A DNA stretch of 35,345 nt from Planctomycetota bacterium (lineage in GTDB: Bacteria > Planctomycetota > SZUA-567), in contig JAISXA010000250.1 of assembly GCA_031270685.1 (NCBI GenBank), positions 1-35,345 on the forward strand. Direction: 5' to 3'. How positions within the stretch are numbered: the stretch's first letter is position 1; every line of letters starts with the position of its first letter. Below are positions 11,429 to 20,025 of this stretch, one piece after another. The notes beneath the pieces were generated by a model. That model saw only the letters and a list, made by a program, of their open reading frames with translations. It searched no databases and had not been told where the DNA came from. Made by a program: the position numbers and the translations under genes.

Positions 11429-12235
11429 TCAGGCCCGGATCCTCTGACTTTGCTCGGTTTTGCCGACCTCGTCCCGGATAAGGAGCCAGACCGCCTGGCG
11501 AATGCGGGCGAATTCCAGCGAGTTGCGGATATCCTCCGAACGCGGACGGGGGAGGTTGATATCGATTATCTTCTTGACCCGCCCGGGGCGGGCGGTCATG
11601 ATGGCCACGCGATCCGAAAGGATGATGGCCTCGTCGATACTATGGGTGACGAAGACGATAGTCTTCTTGTCGGCCTCCCAGATGCGGAGTAGTTCGATCT
11701 GGAGCGACTCCCTGGTTTGGGCGTCCAGAGCGGCGAAAGGCTCATCCATCAGAAGCAGGTTGGGCCGGTACGCCAACACCCGGGCGATGGCCACCCGTTG
11801 CCGCATGCCCCCGGAAAGCTGGTGGGGATACTGGTGGGCGAAGGCGGAAAGCCCGACCAGTTGCAGATAGCGCTGAGCCGTCTCCCGCCTTTCCCGCCTC
11901 GGCATGCGGCGTATCTCGAGGCCGATTTCCAGGTTTTGCAGCACGGTTCGCCAAGGCAGCAGGGCATAGCTCTGGAAGACCATCCCCCGGTCGAAATTAC
12001 GCTTCTTCAGCCTTTCCGAATCCACCAGGATGCTACCCTGATCAAAATCGTCAAGCCCGGCCAGAATATTCAAGAAAGTCGACTTGCCGCAACCGCTGGG
12101 GCCGAGGAGGGAAATGAACTCCCCCTCCCGGATGTCCAAATTGAAATCGTCCAAGACGCTCAGGACATCCCGCCCGCCCTGCCGGTTCCGGATTTGAAAA
12201 CAGCGACCCACCCGATCCGCCCGCACCTTTAACAT
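11429..12235 (-). CDS. ABC transporter ATP-binding protein, NitT/TauT (SsuB/TauB-like) family
   Basis: Walker A GPSGCGKST, signature LSGGMRQRVAIARVL, Walker B LLLMDEPFAALD. Confidence 0.95.
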   Translation of the reverse strand: MLKVRADRVGRCFQIRNRQGGRDVLSVLDDFNLDIREGEFISLLGPSGCGKSTFLNILAGLDDFDQGSILVDSERLKKRNFDRGMVFQSYALLPWRTVLQNLEIGLEIRRMPRRERRETAQRYLQLVGLSAFAHQYPHQLSGGMRQRVAIARVLAYRPNLLLMDEPFAALDAQTRESLQIELLRIWEADKKTIVFVTHSIDEAIILSDRVAIMTARPGRVKKIIDINLPRPRSEDIRNSLEFARIRQAVWLLIRDEVGKTEQSQRIRA

Positions 12236-12319
12236 GGCGATTGCCTCTCGGCCGGAGACGGGGAAAAACGCTTCCCGCGCGGTTCCGGCTGCCGCGCGGA
12301 AGGCCGACCGGATGCCGGG

Positions 12320-13303
12320 TCAATTCTTCCGGAACGCCGGATTGTATTCGTTGGTGTAAACCTGGTCCGGGGTTATCTGGCCTCGGGTCAGCTTCTTTTC
12401 CGCCACCAGGCGGTCAATCCAGTATTGGATATAAGGTTCGGGAGTGAGTTGATCCGGGAAGAACTCGAACCTTTCCGTCTCCTCCAGCTTGAAATTGAAG
12501 CGCTTGGCCATAAGCTGGCGGGCCTCCTCCGGGTGTTCGTTATTCCAGACCGCGGCCCGGGACAGTATATCGATCAACTCCCGAACCGCTTCGGGGTGTT
12601 CCCGGGCGAAGGCGCCGCGTATGCTGTAGGGGCACATGCCACTCACCCCGCCGTCAATGTCCCAGTCGCTGAAAAGGAGCCGGAAGTCGCGCTTGTTGGC
12701 GCTGGCCCGGCCCGAGGCCAAGGGATGGATGATGGCGATTTGGGTGTCTCCCCGGAGAAGGGGCGTCTCCTGCTGGCTGTCGGGAGCGGTGGTCATCTTG
12801 ATCGAAGCGGGATCCAGCCCGTTGTCCAGCAGGTATTTCTTGGTGACGTACTCCGAGCAGGCGCCGAAACTGTTGATGCCCAGGGTTTTCCCGGGGAAAT
12901 CCTTGATGCCCTTGATGTCGGAGTCGGCGCGCACGAAATATTTCATGTGCGGGAAATCCTTGGTGGATTCGCTTCCGGCGGCGAAAATCTTGATATCGGC
13001 CCCGCTGGCCACAGCGGCCACCACCAGTGGCGTATGCCGGTTGGCGACATCCAGATCCCCGCTGATGAGCGAAGGAATCATCTGCCCGGCCGGAATCTGT
13101 CCGGCGTAGTGCGGCCTGATGCCGGCGTCCTTGAAATAGCCAAGGTCCTCGGCCAGGTAAATGAGATCGTAATACACCCATTCCGGATAATTGAACTCAA
13201 CCACTTGCTTCCGGGCTGATGCGGCGACAGCAATCCCGTGAACCCCGGACCAGCCGAGCAACGCCGTCAACAGAATCGGCAAAACCGCTTTTCCCTCGCG
13301 CAT
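12320..13303 (-). CDS. ABC transporter substrate-binding protein, NitT/TauT (SsuA/TauA-like) family
   Basis: N-terminal signal peptide, EFNYPEWVYYDLIYLAEDLGYFKDAGIRPHY. ATG at 13303 (or 13309) after GGGAAAGGAG. Confidence 0.88.
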   Translation of the reverse strand: MREGKAVLPILLTALLGWSGVHGIAVAASARKQVVEFNYPEWVYYDLIYLAEDLGYFKDAGIRPHYAGQIPAGQMIPSLISGDLDVANRHTPLVVAAVASGADIKIFAAGSESTKDFPHMKYFVRADSDIKGIKDFPGKTLGINSFGACSEYVTKKYLLDNGLDPASIKMTTAPDSQQETPLLRGDTQIAIIHPLASGRASANKRDFRLLFSDWDIDGGVSGMCPYSIRGAFAREHPEAVRELIDILSRAAVWNNEHPEEARQLMAKRFNFKLEETERFEFFPDQLTPEPYIQYWIDRLVAEKKLTRGQITPDQVYTNEYNPAFRKN

Positions 13304-13354
13304 GTCCATCTCCTTTCCCGACTCAAAAACTTTATTATTATTCGGTTCTTCTCC

Positions 13355-13552
13355 GTCAACTTTTGGAGGAAATCGGGCCAACCGCCGCCCGATTTTCTCC
13401 AAAGATGTTACCGCTTACGGGCCAATGGGTTGGTTTTCCGTCAGGTCGGGCGATACCGCCGACTTTGCAATAATTCCCGACGGGAAATGGAACCACAGGA
13501 AACTTTGGAGAGAAGCAAACGGCGGTTTGTTTGATTTTCTCCAACCGTCCAC
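13355..13552. repeat. Composite element copy A: two inverted hairpin units flanking a conserved ~100-bp core
   Basis: Hairpin 1 TTTGGAGGAAATCGGGC-[CAACCGCC]-GCCCGATTTTCTCCAAA (13362-13403). Hairpin 2 TTGGAGAGAAGCAAAC-[GGCGGTTT]-GTTTGATTTTCTCCAA (13505-13544). Core shared with 34148-34358. Confidence 0.85.
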
Positions 13553-13619
13553 ACTTGTAACCCATTATTCTTTAGATATATAAGATAATATAAATGGCTT
13601 CCTTGTAATTCCGATAGAA

Positions 13620-13648
13620 ATAGTAGGATATTACTGTTTCCTTGTCAA
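13620..13648 (-). promoter_or_regulatory. Putative sigma70-type promoter for the sulfur/ABC operon
   Basis: Minus strand TTGACA-(17 nt)-TACTAT (-35 at 13643-13648, -10 at 13620-13625), in an AT-rich intergenic stretch. Confidence 0.6.
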
Positions 13649-13736
13649 GTCCTTTTTTCAATTTTTTTTGCCAAGTGCTCAGTCAGCGTTGAAATTGGGG
13701 TGTTTTTGAATGTCGCTTGGCGGGTCGACTTTTAGC

Positions 13737-13772
13737 GAAGGAAATTAATCGTGGGTTCGATTGATTTTCTTC
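13737..13772. repeat. Hairpin-family unit overlapping the znuB stop: GAAGGAAATTAATCG-[TGGGTT]-CGATTGATTTTCTTC
   Basis: 15-nt arms with 13/15 pairing. Minus strand preceded by GCGGACGTTTGAAGAAAATC, related to the GTGGACTTTTGGAGAAAATC box. Confidence 0.6.
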
Positions 13773-14584
13773 AAACGTCCGCTCACATATATCAATACGA
13801 TAAGATAGCACGCCACATTCGCCGCCACCACACTGGCGCCGACCGGCCAATCGAGCGCGAAGGATCCGGCCATTCCGGCCGCAAAGCAGACGACGGAGAT
13901 GATCGCGGCGAAAACCGCCATGCTCCTGAACCCGGTCGCCAAACGGCGGGCGGTGACGCCGGGGAAGATGATAAGGCTGGAAATGAGGAGCGTCCCCATC
14001 ATCCGCATGCCCACCACCACGGTCAACGCGGTGAGAAAGGAGATAAGGAACTGGTAGAAGGCGAGATTGACGCCGCCGGCCCGGGCGAAGGTTTCATCGT
14101 AGGCGACAAGAAACAGGCGGTTGTAAAAAAGTATGAACAGAAGCAGCACCGTCAGCGCGAGACCGATGGAGAGCCAGGCGTCCGCCCGGCTGGTGGCGAG
14201 GACGCTTCCGAACATATAGTCGTATACGTCGACGTTGAAGCCTTTGGTGCGGGCGGCGACGATCACCCCCAGCGCCAGCGCCCCGGTCGAGGACACGCCG
14301 ATCGCCACATCGCCGCTCGCGCCGTAGCGCTGGCTCACCAGCATGATGACGAAGGAGGCGGCGATCACCACGGGCGCGGAAAACAACAGCGGGGAAAAGC
14401 CCAGCGCCAGGCCGATGGTGAGCGAAGCGAAGCCGACATCCGCCAGCCCGTGGCCGATCAGGGCATAGCGCTTGAGGACGAGCACCATCCCCAGGAGCGA
14501 AGCGCACAGCGAAACCAGCGTTCCCACCAAAAAGGCGCGCTGCACGAACGGCAGGGCAAGGGCGTCGAGAAACCCGGCCATCAT
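13745..14584 (-). CDS. znuB: Metal (Zn/Mn) ABC transporter permease, ABC-3 family
   Basis: FVQRAFLVGTLVSLCASLLGMVLVLKRYALIGHGLADVGFASL and LLISSLIIFPGVTARRLA. Next to ATPase and SBP genes. Confidence 0.9.
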   Translation of the reverse strand: MMAGFLDALALPFVQRAFLVGTLVSLCASLLGMVLVLKRYALIGHGLADVGFASLTIGLALGFSPLLFSAPVVIAASFVIMLVSQRYGASGDVAIGVSSTGALALGVIVAARTKGFNVDVYDYMFGSVLATSRADAWLSIGLALTVLLLFILFYNRLFLVAYDETFARAGGVNLAFYQFLISFLTALTVVVGMRMMGTLLISSLIIFPGVTARRLATGFRSMAVFAAIISVVCFAAGMAGSFALDWPVGASVVAANVACYLIVLIYVSGRLKKINRTHD

Positions 14585-15264
14585 TCCCCTCCCGACGCCC
14601 GGTCGCGCCAGCCGGACGCCGGGCCGTCGTACAACAGCCTGCCGTCCAGCGCGACCACCCGGGAATCCCGCCGCGCCAGGCCGGGATGGTGGGTGGTCAT
14701 CATCACGGTCAAACCGGCCTCGCGGTTGAGCCGGTCCAAAAGCGCCAGCAGCCTCTCCTCCGAGTCGTGGTCAAGCCCCGAAAGCGGTTCGTCCAGGATC
14801 AGTAAATCCGGTTCCCGCGCCAGGGCGCGCGCGATAAGCGCCCGCCGGCGCTGCCCGCCGGAAAGCTCGCCGATGCGCCGTCCCGACAATTCCCCCATGC
14901 CGACGCTGTCGAGCGCCTTGAGCGTTTCCTCGCGGTCGCGCCTGGTGTAAAAAGGGATGATTTTTCCAAGATGCTGCCGGCCGGCCAGCGCAACCTCGAG
15001 GACGGTGGCGGGAAAGGACGGGTCCGGCCCGTCGCCCTGCGCGAGATAGCCGACGCGATCCCGCGGGACGTCGAGCGTAACCGTCCCCGACCACGGCGCG
15101 ATAAGCCCGAGAACCGCCTTGACCAGCGAGCTTTTCCCCGATCCGTTCCGCCCGGCGACCTGCACGAACTCGCCCTTCCCGATCGCCAGGGAAAGCTTGT
15201 CCACCGCCAGGTGGTCGTGGTATCCGAGGGTGAGATCGCGCACGCTCAGGATCGGCGGGATCAT
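14581..15264 (-). CDS. znuC: Metal ABC transporter ATP-binding protein
   Basis: Walker A GRNGSGKSS, signature LSGGQRRRALIARAL, Walker B LLILDEPLSGLD. Confidence 0.93.
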   Translation of the reverse strand: MIPPILSVRDLTLGYHDHLAVDKLSLAIGKGEFVQVAGRNGSGKSSLVKAVLGLIAPWSGTVTLDVPRDRVGYLAQGDGPDPSFPATVLEVALAGRQHLGKIIPFYTRRDREETLKALDSVGMGELSGRRIGELSGGQRRRALIARALAREPDLLILDEPLSGLDHDSEERLLALLDRLNREAGLTVMMTTHHPGLARRDSRVVALDGRLLYDGPASGWRDRASGGE

Positions 15265-16223
15265 TCCAAGCCCTTCGCGAGCGCCGCGATGTTCGCGCGC
15301 ATCAAATCCACGAAGGTGCGGCCGGCGGCGAACTCGTCCCGGGAAAGATTGTGCAGGCTGTGAAGCATGACCGTCGCGGCGCCGGTTTCCGCCGCGATGG
15401 CGCGGGCGATTCGCGGTTCGGCGAGTTCTTCGTGATAAACGGCGGGAATGGCATGGTCGTTCACATAGCGGACGACTTCGACGATGCGCCGGACGCTCGG
15501 TTCGACGCCGGGACCGCAGCCATCATATACCCCGACCTGTTCCAGGCCGTAACGGCGGAAAAAATGGGCGAACGCGAACCTTCCGCCGAACACCAGCGTT
15601 TTGCGCTTCGCGCGCTTCACCAGCGCTTCGCTTTCCCGGTGCAGGCGGCCGAGATCCTCGATCAGGCGCTGCGCATTCCGGTCGATCGCCGAAAAGGCGT
15701 CTTCGTCGGCAGCGAGTTTCCCAAGCGCCCGGGCGATGTTCCCCGCCATCAGCCCGGCGAGCGGCGGATCCAGCCAAAAATGCGGATCGAAGGCGTGAAA
15801 ACGGCCTTCCCCGCCATGGTCACCGTCCCCGCGGTCGCGATGCCCGCCGCGGTCTTCCGCGGCGATGGGCTTCACCCCGGCGGAAACGTCGAAAAACTTG
15901 CGCACCCCGTTCCGTTCGCCGTCGCCGACGGCTTCCCGCACCCGCGCGACCCAATGCTCATTGTCGTCGCCGGTGTACAGCGCCAGATCCGCGGCGGCAA
16001 GCCGCGCCAGATCGCTTGGACCAGGCTCATAGGAATGGCTGTCCGCGCCGGGCGGGAGCAGCAGGGAAACGTCGACCAGGTCGCCGCCGATGCTTCGCGC
16101 GAAATCGTACAGCGGAAACAGCGTGGCCACGACGCGCAGCTTCCGCCCCGCCTCCCCGGAACAAGCCGCGCCCCACCCCAGCGCGCCGATTCCCAGAACG
16201 CACAGCAACAGATTGCGCCGCAT
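15261..16223 (-). CDS. znuA: Metal ABC transporter substrate-binding lipoprotein (ZnuA family)
   Basis: MRRNLLLCVLGIGALGWGAACSG lipobox, VVATLFPLYDFARSIGGD, PPGADSHSYEPGPSD, His/Asp-rich loop GHRDRGDGDHGGEGRFHAFDPHFWLDP. Confidence 0.93.
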   Translation of the reverse strand: MRRNLLLCVLGIGALGWGAACSGEAGRKLRVVATLFPLYDFARSIGGDLVDVSLLLPPGADSHSYEPGPSDLARLAAADLALYTGDDNEHWVARVREAVGDGERNGVRKFFDVSAGVKPIAAEDRGGHRDRGDGDHGGEGRFHAFDPHFWLDPPLAGLMAGNIARALGKLAADEDAFSAIDRNAQRLIEDLGRLHRESEALVKRAKRKTLVFGGRFAFAHFFRRYGLEQVGVYDGCGPGVEPSVRRIVEVVRYVNDHAIPAVYHEELAEPRIARAIAAETGAATVMLHSLHNLSRDEFAAGRTFVDLMRANIAALAKGLE

Positions 16224-16248
16224 CCATCCCCCCGAGCCATGGCTGACG

Positions 16249-17157
16249 CTACAACGCCATATTCGCGGCGGACCGCGACACAAAACGCGCTTCCACCGTC
16301 CGCAATGCTAGCGAATTCCGCAGTTCCTGGAAAGCGCATTCGCGCTCCAGCCGTTCCAGCGCGGGACCGGCCGGCCCGACGCTCCACAGGGTGGAGCCGC
16401 TCCCGGTGAGCAGCACCCGCCGGGCCAGCGCTTTTTCGAGAAAGCGGTGCAGTCCGCCCAATGCGGGGATATCCGCCAGCACCGTTTTTTCAAAGCGGTT
16501 GAAGGAGACGGCGGAGACGGCGGCCGGATCGCCGGAACGGAGCGCGTCCAGAAAACCGTCGACGCGCGCCGTTTGACCGCGCCCGGGAAGCCGCAAACAT
16601 GAATAGGCGCGGGCGGTGCGGGAATGGATGTTGGTAAGAAAGAGGGTTATGGGAAAATCCGGCGGCGGCAGGTCCAGGGGGGTGAGGATTTCGCCCCGCC
16701 CCTCGGCCAGCGCCAACCCCCCCCTGACGAAAAAAGGCGCGTCCGATCCGATCCGGGCGGCAAGTTCGGAAAGCGCCGCGTCGGACAATCCGGCCTCCCA
16801 CAACCGGTCCGCCAGGCGCAGCGCGGCCGCCGCGTTGGAGCTGCCGCCGCCGAGGCCGCCGCCGACGGGGATGTTTTTCTCAAGGAGGAAATGCAAGCCG
16901 CGCCGCGCGCCGAGGCGCCGCGACAAGAGCCGGGCGGCGGCGAGGATATGGTTGTCCCCGCCGATGGGCAGCGTCGGATGCGCCGTTTCCAGGGTCAAGT
17001 CCGCATCGTCGCGCGGCCGGCAGGACAGGCGATCCGACAGGTCTATCTCGTGCATGACGCTGACGATGTCGTGGTAGCCGTCCGCGCGCCCGCCGACCAC
17101 TTCGAGAAACAGGTTTATTTTCGCGTTCGAGACGATCGACGTTGCCGGATGACGCAT
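16249..17157 (-). CDS. ispE: 4-diphosphocytidyl-2-C-methyl-D-erythritol kinase
   Basis: NAKINLFLEVVGGRADGYHDIVSVMHEIDLSD and IPVGGGLGGGSSNAAAALRLA GHMP-kinase motifs. Confidence 0.95.
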   Translation of the reverse strand: MRHPATSIVSNAKINLFLEVVGGRADGYHDIVSVMHEIDLSDRLSCRPRDDADLTLETAHPTLPIGGDNHILAAARLLSRRLGARRGLHFLLEKNIPVGGGLGGGSSNAAAALRLADRLWEAGLSDAALSELAARIGSDAPFFVRGGLALAEGRGEILTPLDLPPPDFPITLFLTNIHSRTARAYSCLRLPGRGQTARVDGFLDALRSGDPAAVSAVSFNRFEKTVLADIPALGGLHRFLEKALARRVLLTGSGSTLWSVGPAGPALERLERECAFQELRNSLALRTVEARFVSRSAANMAL

Positions 17158-17219
17158 GACCGGGGGCTCTCCGCGCGGGGCGCAAAACAATTGTTCATTT
17201 CCCAAAATTCCATGGCGCA

Positions 17220-17228
17220 TGATATAAT
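17220..17228 (+). promoter_or_regulatory. Putative extended -10 promoter (TGATATAAT) for the GH57 gene
   Basis: TGnTATAAT at 17220-17228 in the divergent ispE/GH57 intergenic region. No convincing -35. Confidence 0.45.
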
Positions 17229-17284
17229 GCGGCGGGCGGCGCGACCCGGCCAAGCGGGAACAGCGGCGCGTTCAGGAGTCGGCC

Positions 17285-19984
17285 ATGCCGAAAAACCGTT
17301 TTCTCCTCATGGTGCACGGACATTTTTACCAGCCGCCGCGGGAAAATCCGTGGACCGGGCGGATCGACCCGCAGCCCTCGGCGAGCCCCTGGGACGACTG
17401 GAACCGGCGCATCGCCGCCGAATGCTATCTGCCGATGGGCCGCAGCCGCGTCTACGGCGCGGGCGGCGGGATCGTCGACCTGCGCAACAACTATTCCCGC
17501 ATTTCGTTCAATTTCGGGCCAACCCTGCTGGCTTGGGCGGAGAAGGAGGCGCCCGACATCATCCGCGACGCCGGCGCGGCGGCGCGGGCCAATCCCGCCT
17601 CCGCGCTCGCGCAGTCCTACAGCCATTCCATCCTCCCCCTTTGCGACGCGCGCGACAAGCACACGCAGATCGCCTGGGGCCTGAAGGAATTCCACGCCCG
17701 CTTCGGCGCGTTTCCGGAGGGCATGTGGCTTCCGGAATGCGGCATCGACAATGAAACGGTCAGGGCGCTGATCGACCACCGCGTCAAGTTCGTCATTCTT
17801 TCCCCGCACCAGGCGAGTCGCGTCCGGCCGTTCGGCGAGGCGGACTGGCGCGACGCCGCGATGGGCGCGATCGACACCCGGAGAAGCTACCGCCTGTTCG
17901 AGATCGACGGCGGCGGACGCACCCATTTCGACCGCGGCCTGGACGTCATTTTCTACACTCCGGGGCTGAACCTCAAGATCAGCTTCGACCATCTCCTCGC
18001 CCGCCCGGACGATCTCGTCCGCGAGCTCCGCGCCTGCTACGACCCGGACCGCCCCGAAGTCCAAATCGCTTCCATCGTCACCGACGGCGAGATTTACGGC
18101 CACCACGAAAAAGACGGCCAGGAAGCGCTGACCCGCCTGATCGACGCCATCGCGCCCGCCCACGGCTTCACCGTCGTTTCGGCCGGCGAATGCCTCGGCC
18201 TCGCCCCCCCGTCCTGGGAGGTCAAGCTTTGGAGCGGCGAGGACAAAATGGGCACCTCCTGGAGCTGTCCGCACGGCGTCGGGCGCTGGTTCCGCGATTG
18301 CGGCTGCCGCCTCCAGGACCTCCCCGGCCGGGACCAGGCGTGGCGGCGTCCGCTGCGAAACGCTTTCGACGACCTCCGTTCCCGGGCGCGCGCCATCGTC
18401 CGCGGGGAAATAGGTCCGCTTTTCCGGGACGTCCTCGAAGCGCGGGACGATTATATCCGGGTCGTCCTCCGGCCGGACGCGAAAACGCGCGCCGCATTCC
18501 TCGACCGGCACGCGCGCCGCCGACTGACCGCCGAGGAAATCGGCCGCGTCTGGGCCCTGTTCGAGGCGGACCGGAACGCGATGCTCATGTACGCCTCGTG
18601 CGGATGGTTTTTCGACGAACTGTCCGGCATCGAGCCGGTGCAAAACATGCGCTACGCACTGCGCGCCGCCGAGCTTCTCCAGCCCTACGCGGACGAGGAT
18701 CTCATCGCGCTTTTGCGCAACCGACTCGCGTCGGCGAAGTCCAGCCTTCCCCGGTTCGGGGACGGCGGCGACGTCTTCGACCGCCTCGCCGCTGCGGACC
18801 GGCGGGGGGACGCGGCCATCCTCGCCGCCATCGCCGCTTGCCAGGCCGCCGAAATCCCGCCCGGCGGAACGGCGTGGAAAACGCTTCCCCAAAGCCTCGT
18901 CCGGCGCGACGGCCGCGGCCGCGCCTGGGGCCGCCTGGTCGCGAAGGATGAAATCCTCGATCGGACCCTTGCCTGCGCCTGGTTCGTTTCCCTCGCCGAC
19001 CACGACTCCTCCGGCGTGATTCTCCGGGAACTTGCGGTCCGTCAAAACACCCCCTACGACCAATCGCCGCCGCCGGAAACGGACGATATGCCCGCCTGGG
19101 CGGAAGGGCTGTCCGGCGTCCCCGAAAGCGAGTTGTCGGAAATCGTGCGCCGCGACGGAATCGCCGTTCACCAACTGCCCGCCCGGGAAGCGGGTGCGCT
19201 GCACCGGCTCGCTTCGGCGAAGCGGTTGCGCGACCATCTCGAGCGTTCGGCGGATCTCGGGACGAGCGCCATCGCCATCTGGCGCGCGGGCCGCCGCCAT
19301 GGAGACGAACCGCCTGATCCGATACCGGCCGAGGCGGTCTTCGCGGTCGAACACCGGGTGGAGGCCGTCATCCGCGACGCCATCGCCGACTTGCGCTTCG
19401 ACGACGCCGCGCTGCGGGCGGTGAATGAAGCGCGCCGGCCGGCGGAAGAACTGGATTTCCGGGCCGCGCCCGACCGGCCGGCGCGGCGCCTGGCCCTCGC
19501 GTTCGGCGAATTCCTGCATCTCCTCGGCAAATCGCCGGCGCCCGGATGGTTGCGGGACTTGCCGACGCGCACCCTCGACGGCGGCGCGGAGTGGAGTCTC
19601 CCCTCCGACCGCATGAACGCCATCCGGTCGCATCCCGACGCCAGCCCCTTCGCCCTCGCCCTGGGCAAGGGCCTGGCCTCGGCGCGGCGGCTGCTGCTCA
19701 AGGCGGATCCGCCCGGACCGGCCGCGCTCACCTTGCTGCCGTTGCCGGAGCTTCTCGCCTTCGCGAGGCGCGGCGGCTTCATGTTCCCTCCCGACGTCGG
19801 CGCCCACCGGGCGTTTTGGGATTTTCTCAACGGCCCGCTGGCGGATCTTGCCGCTTCGGATCCTTCCGGCATCGCGGCGGGAGAGCCCGGCGACCGTTTG
19901 CGCCGCATCGGCGCGGAACTGGGGTTCGCGGAAGAAACGCTCGACCGCCGGCTGGCGGCGGCGGTCGAGCGCGCGCTAAGCTGA
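17285..19984 (+). CDS. Glycoside hydrolase family 57 protein with DUF3536-type C-terminus
   Basis: MVHGHFYQPPRENPWTG, YSHSILPLCDARDKHTQIAWGLKEF, GMWLPECGIDNETV and IVTDGEIYGHHEKDGQEAL. Confidence 0.93.
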   Translation: MPKNRFLLMVHGHFYQPPRENPWTGRIDPQPSASPWDDWNRRIAAECYLPMGRSRVYGAGGGIVDLRNNYSRISFNFGPTLLAWAEKEAPDIIRDAGAAARANPASALAQSYSHSILPLCDARDKHTQIAWGLKEFHARFGAFPEGMWLPECGIDNETVRALIDHRVKFVILSPHQASRVRPFGEADWRDAAMGAIDTRRSYRLFEIDGGGRTHFDRGLDVIFYTPGLNLKISFDHLLARPDDLVRELRACYDPDRPEVQIASIVTDGEIYGHHEKDGQEALTRLIDAIAPAHGFTVVSAGECLGLAPPSWEVKLWSGEDKMGTSWSCPHGVGRWFRDCGCRLQDLPGRDQAWRRPLRNAFDDLRSRARAIVRGEIGPLFRDVLEARDDYIRVVLRPDAKTRAAFLDRHARRRLTAEEIGRVWALFEADRNAMLMYASCGWFFDELSGIEPVQNMRYALRAAELLQPYADEDLIALLRNRLASAKSSLPRFGDGGDVFDRLAAADRRGDAAILAAIAACQAAEIPPGGTAWKTLPQSLVRRDGRGRAWGRLVAKDEILDRTLACAWFVSLADHDSSGVILRELAVRQNTPYDQSPPPETDDMPAWAEGLSGVPESELSEIVRRDGIAVHQLPAREAGALHRLASAKRLRDHLERSADLGTSAIAIWRAGRRHGDEPPDPIPAEAVFAVEHRVEAVIRDAIADLRFDDAALRAVNEARRPAEELDFRAAPDRPARRLALAFGEFLHLLGKSPAPGWLRDLPTRTLDGGAEWSLPSDRMNAIRSHPDASPFALALGKGLASARRLLLKADPPGPAALTLLPLPELLAFARRGGFMFPPDVGAHRAFWDFLNGPLADLAASDPSGIAAGEPGDRLRRIGAELGFAEETLDRRLAAAVERALS

Positions 19985-20025
19985 ACGGGATCGGAAGGAC
20001 GGATCGGCAAACGGCTTCGGCGTAG

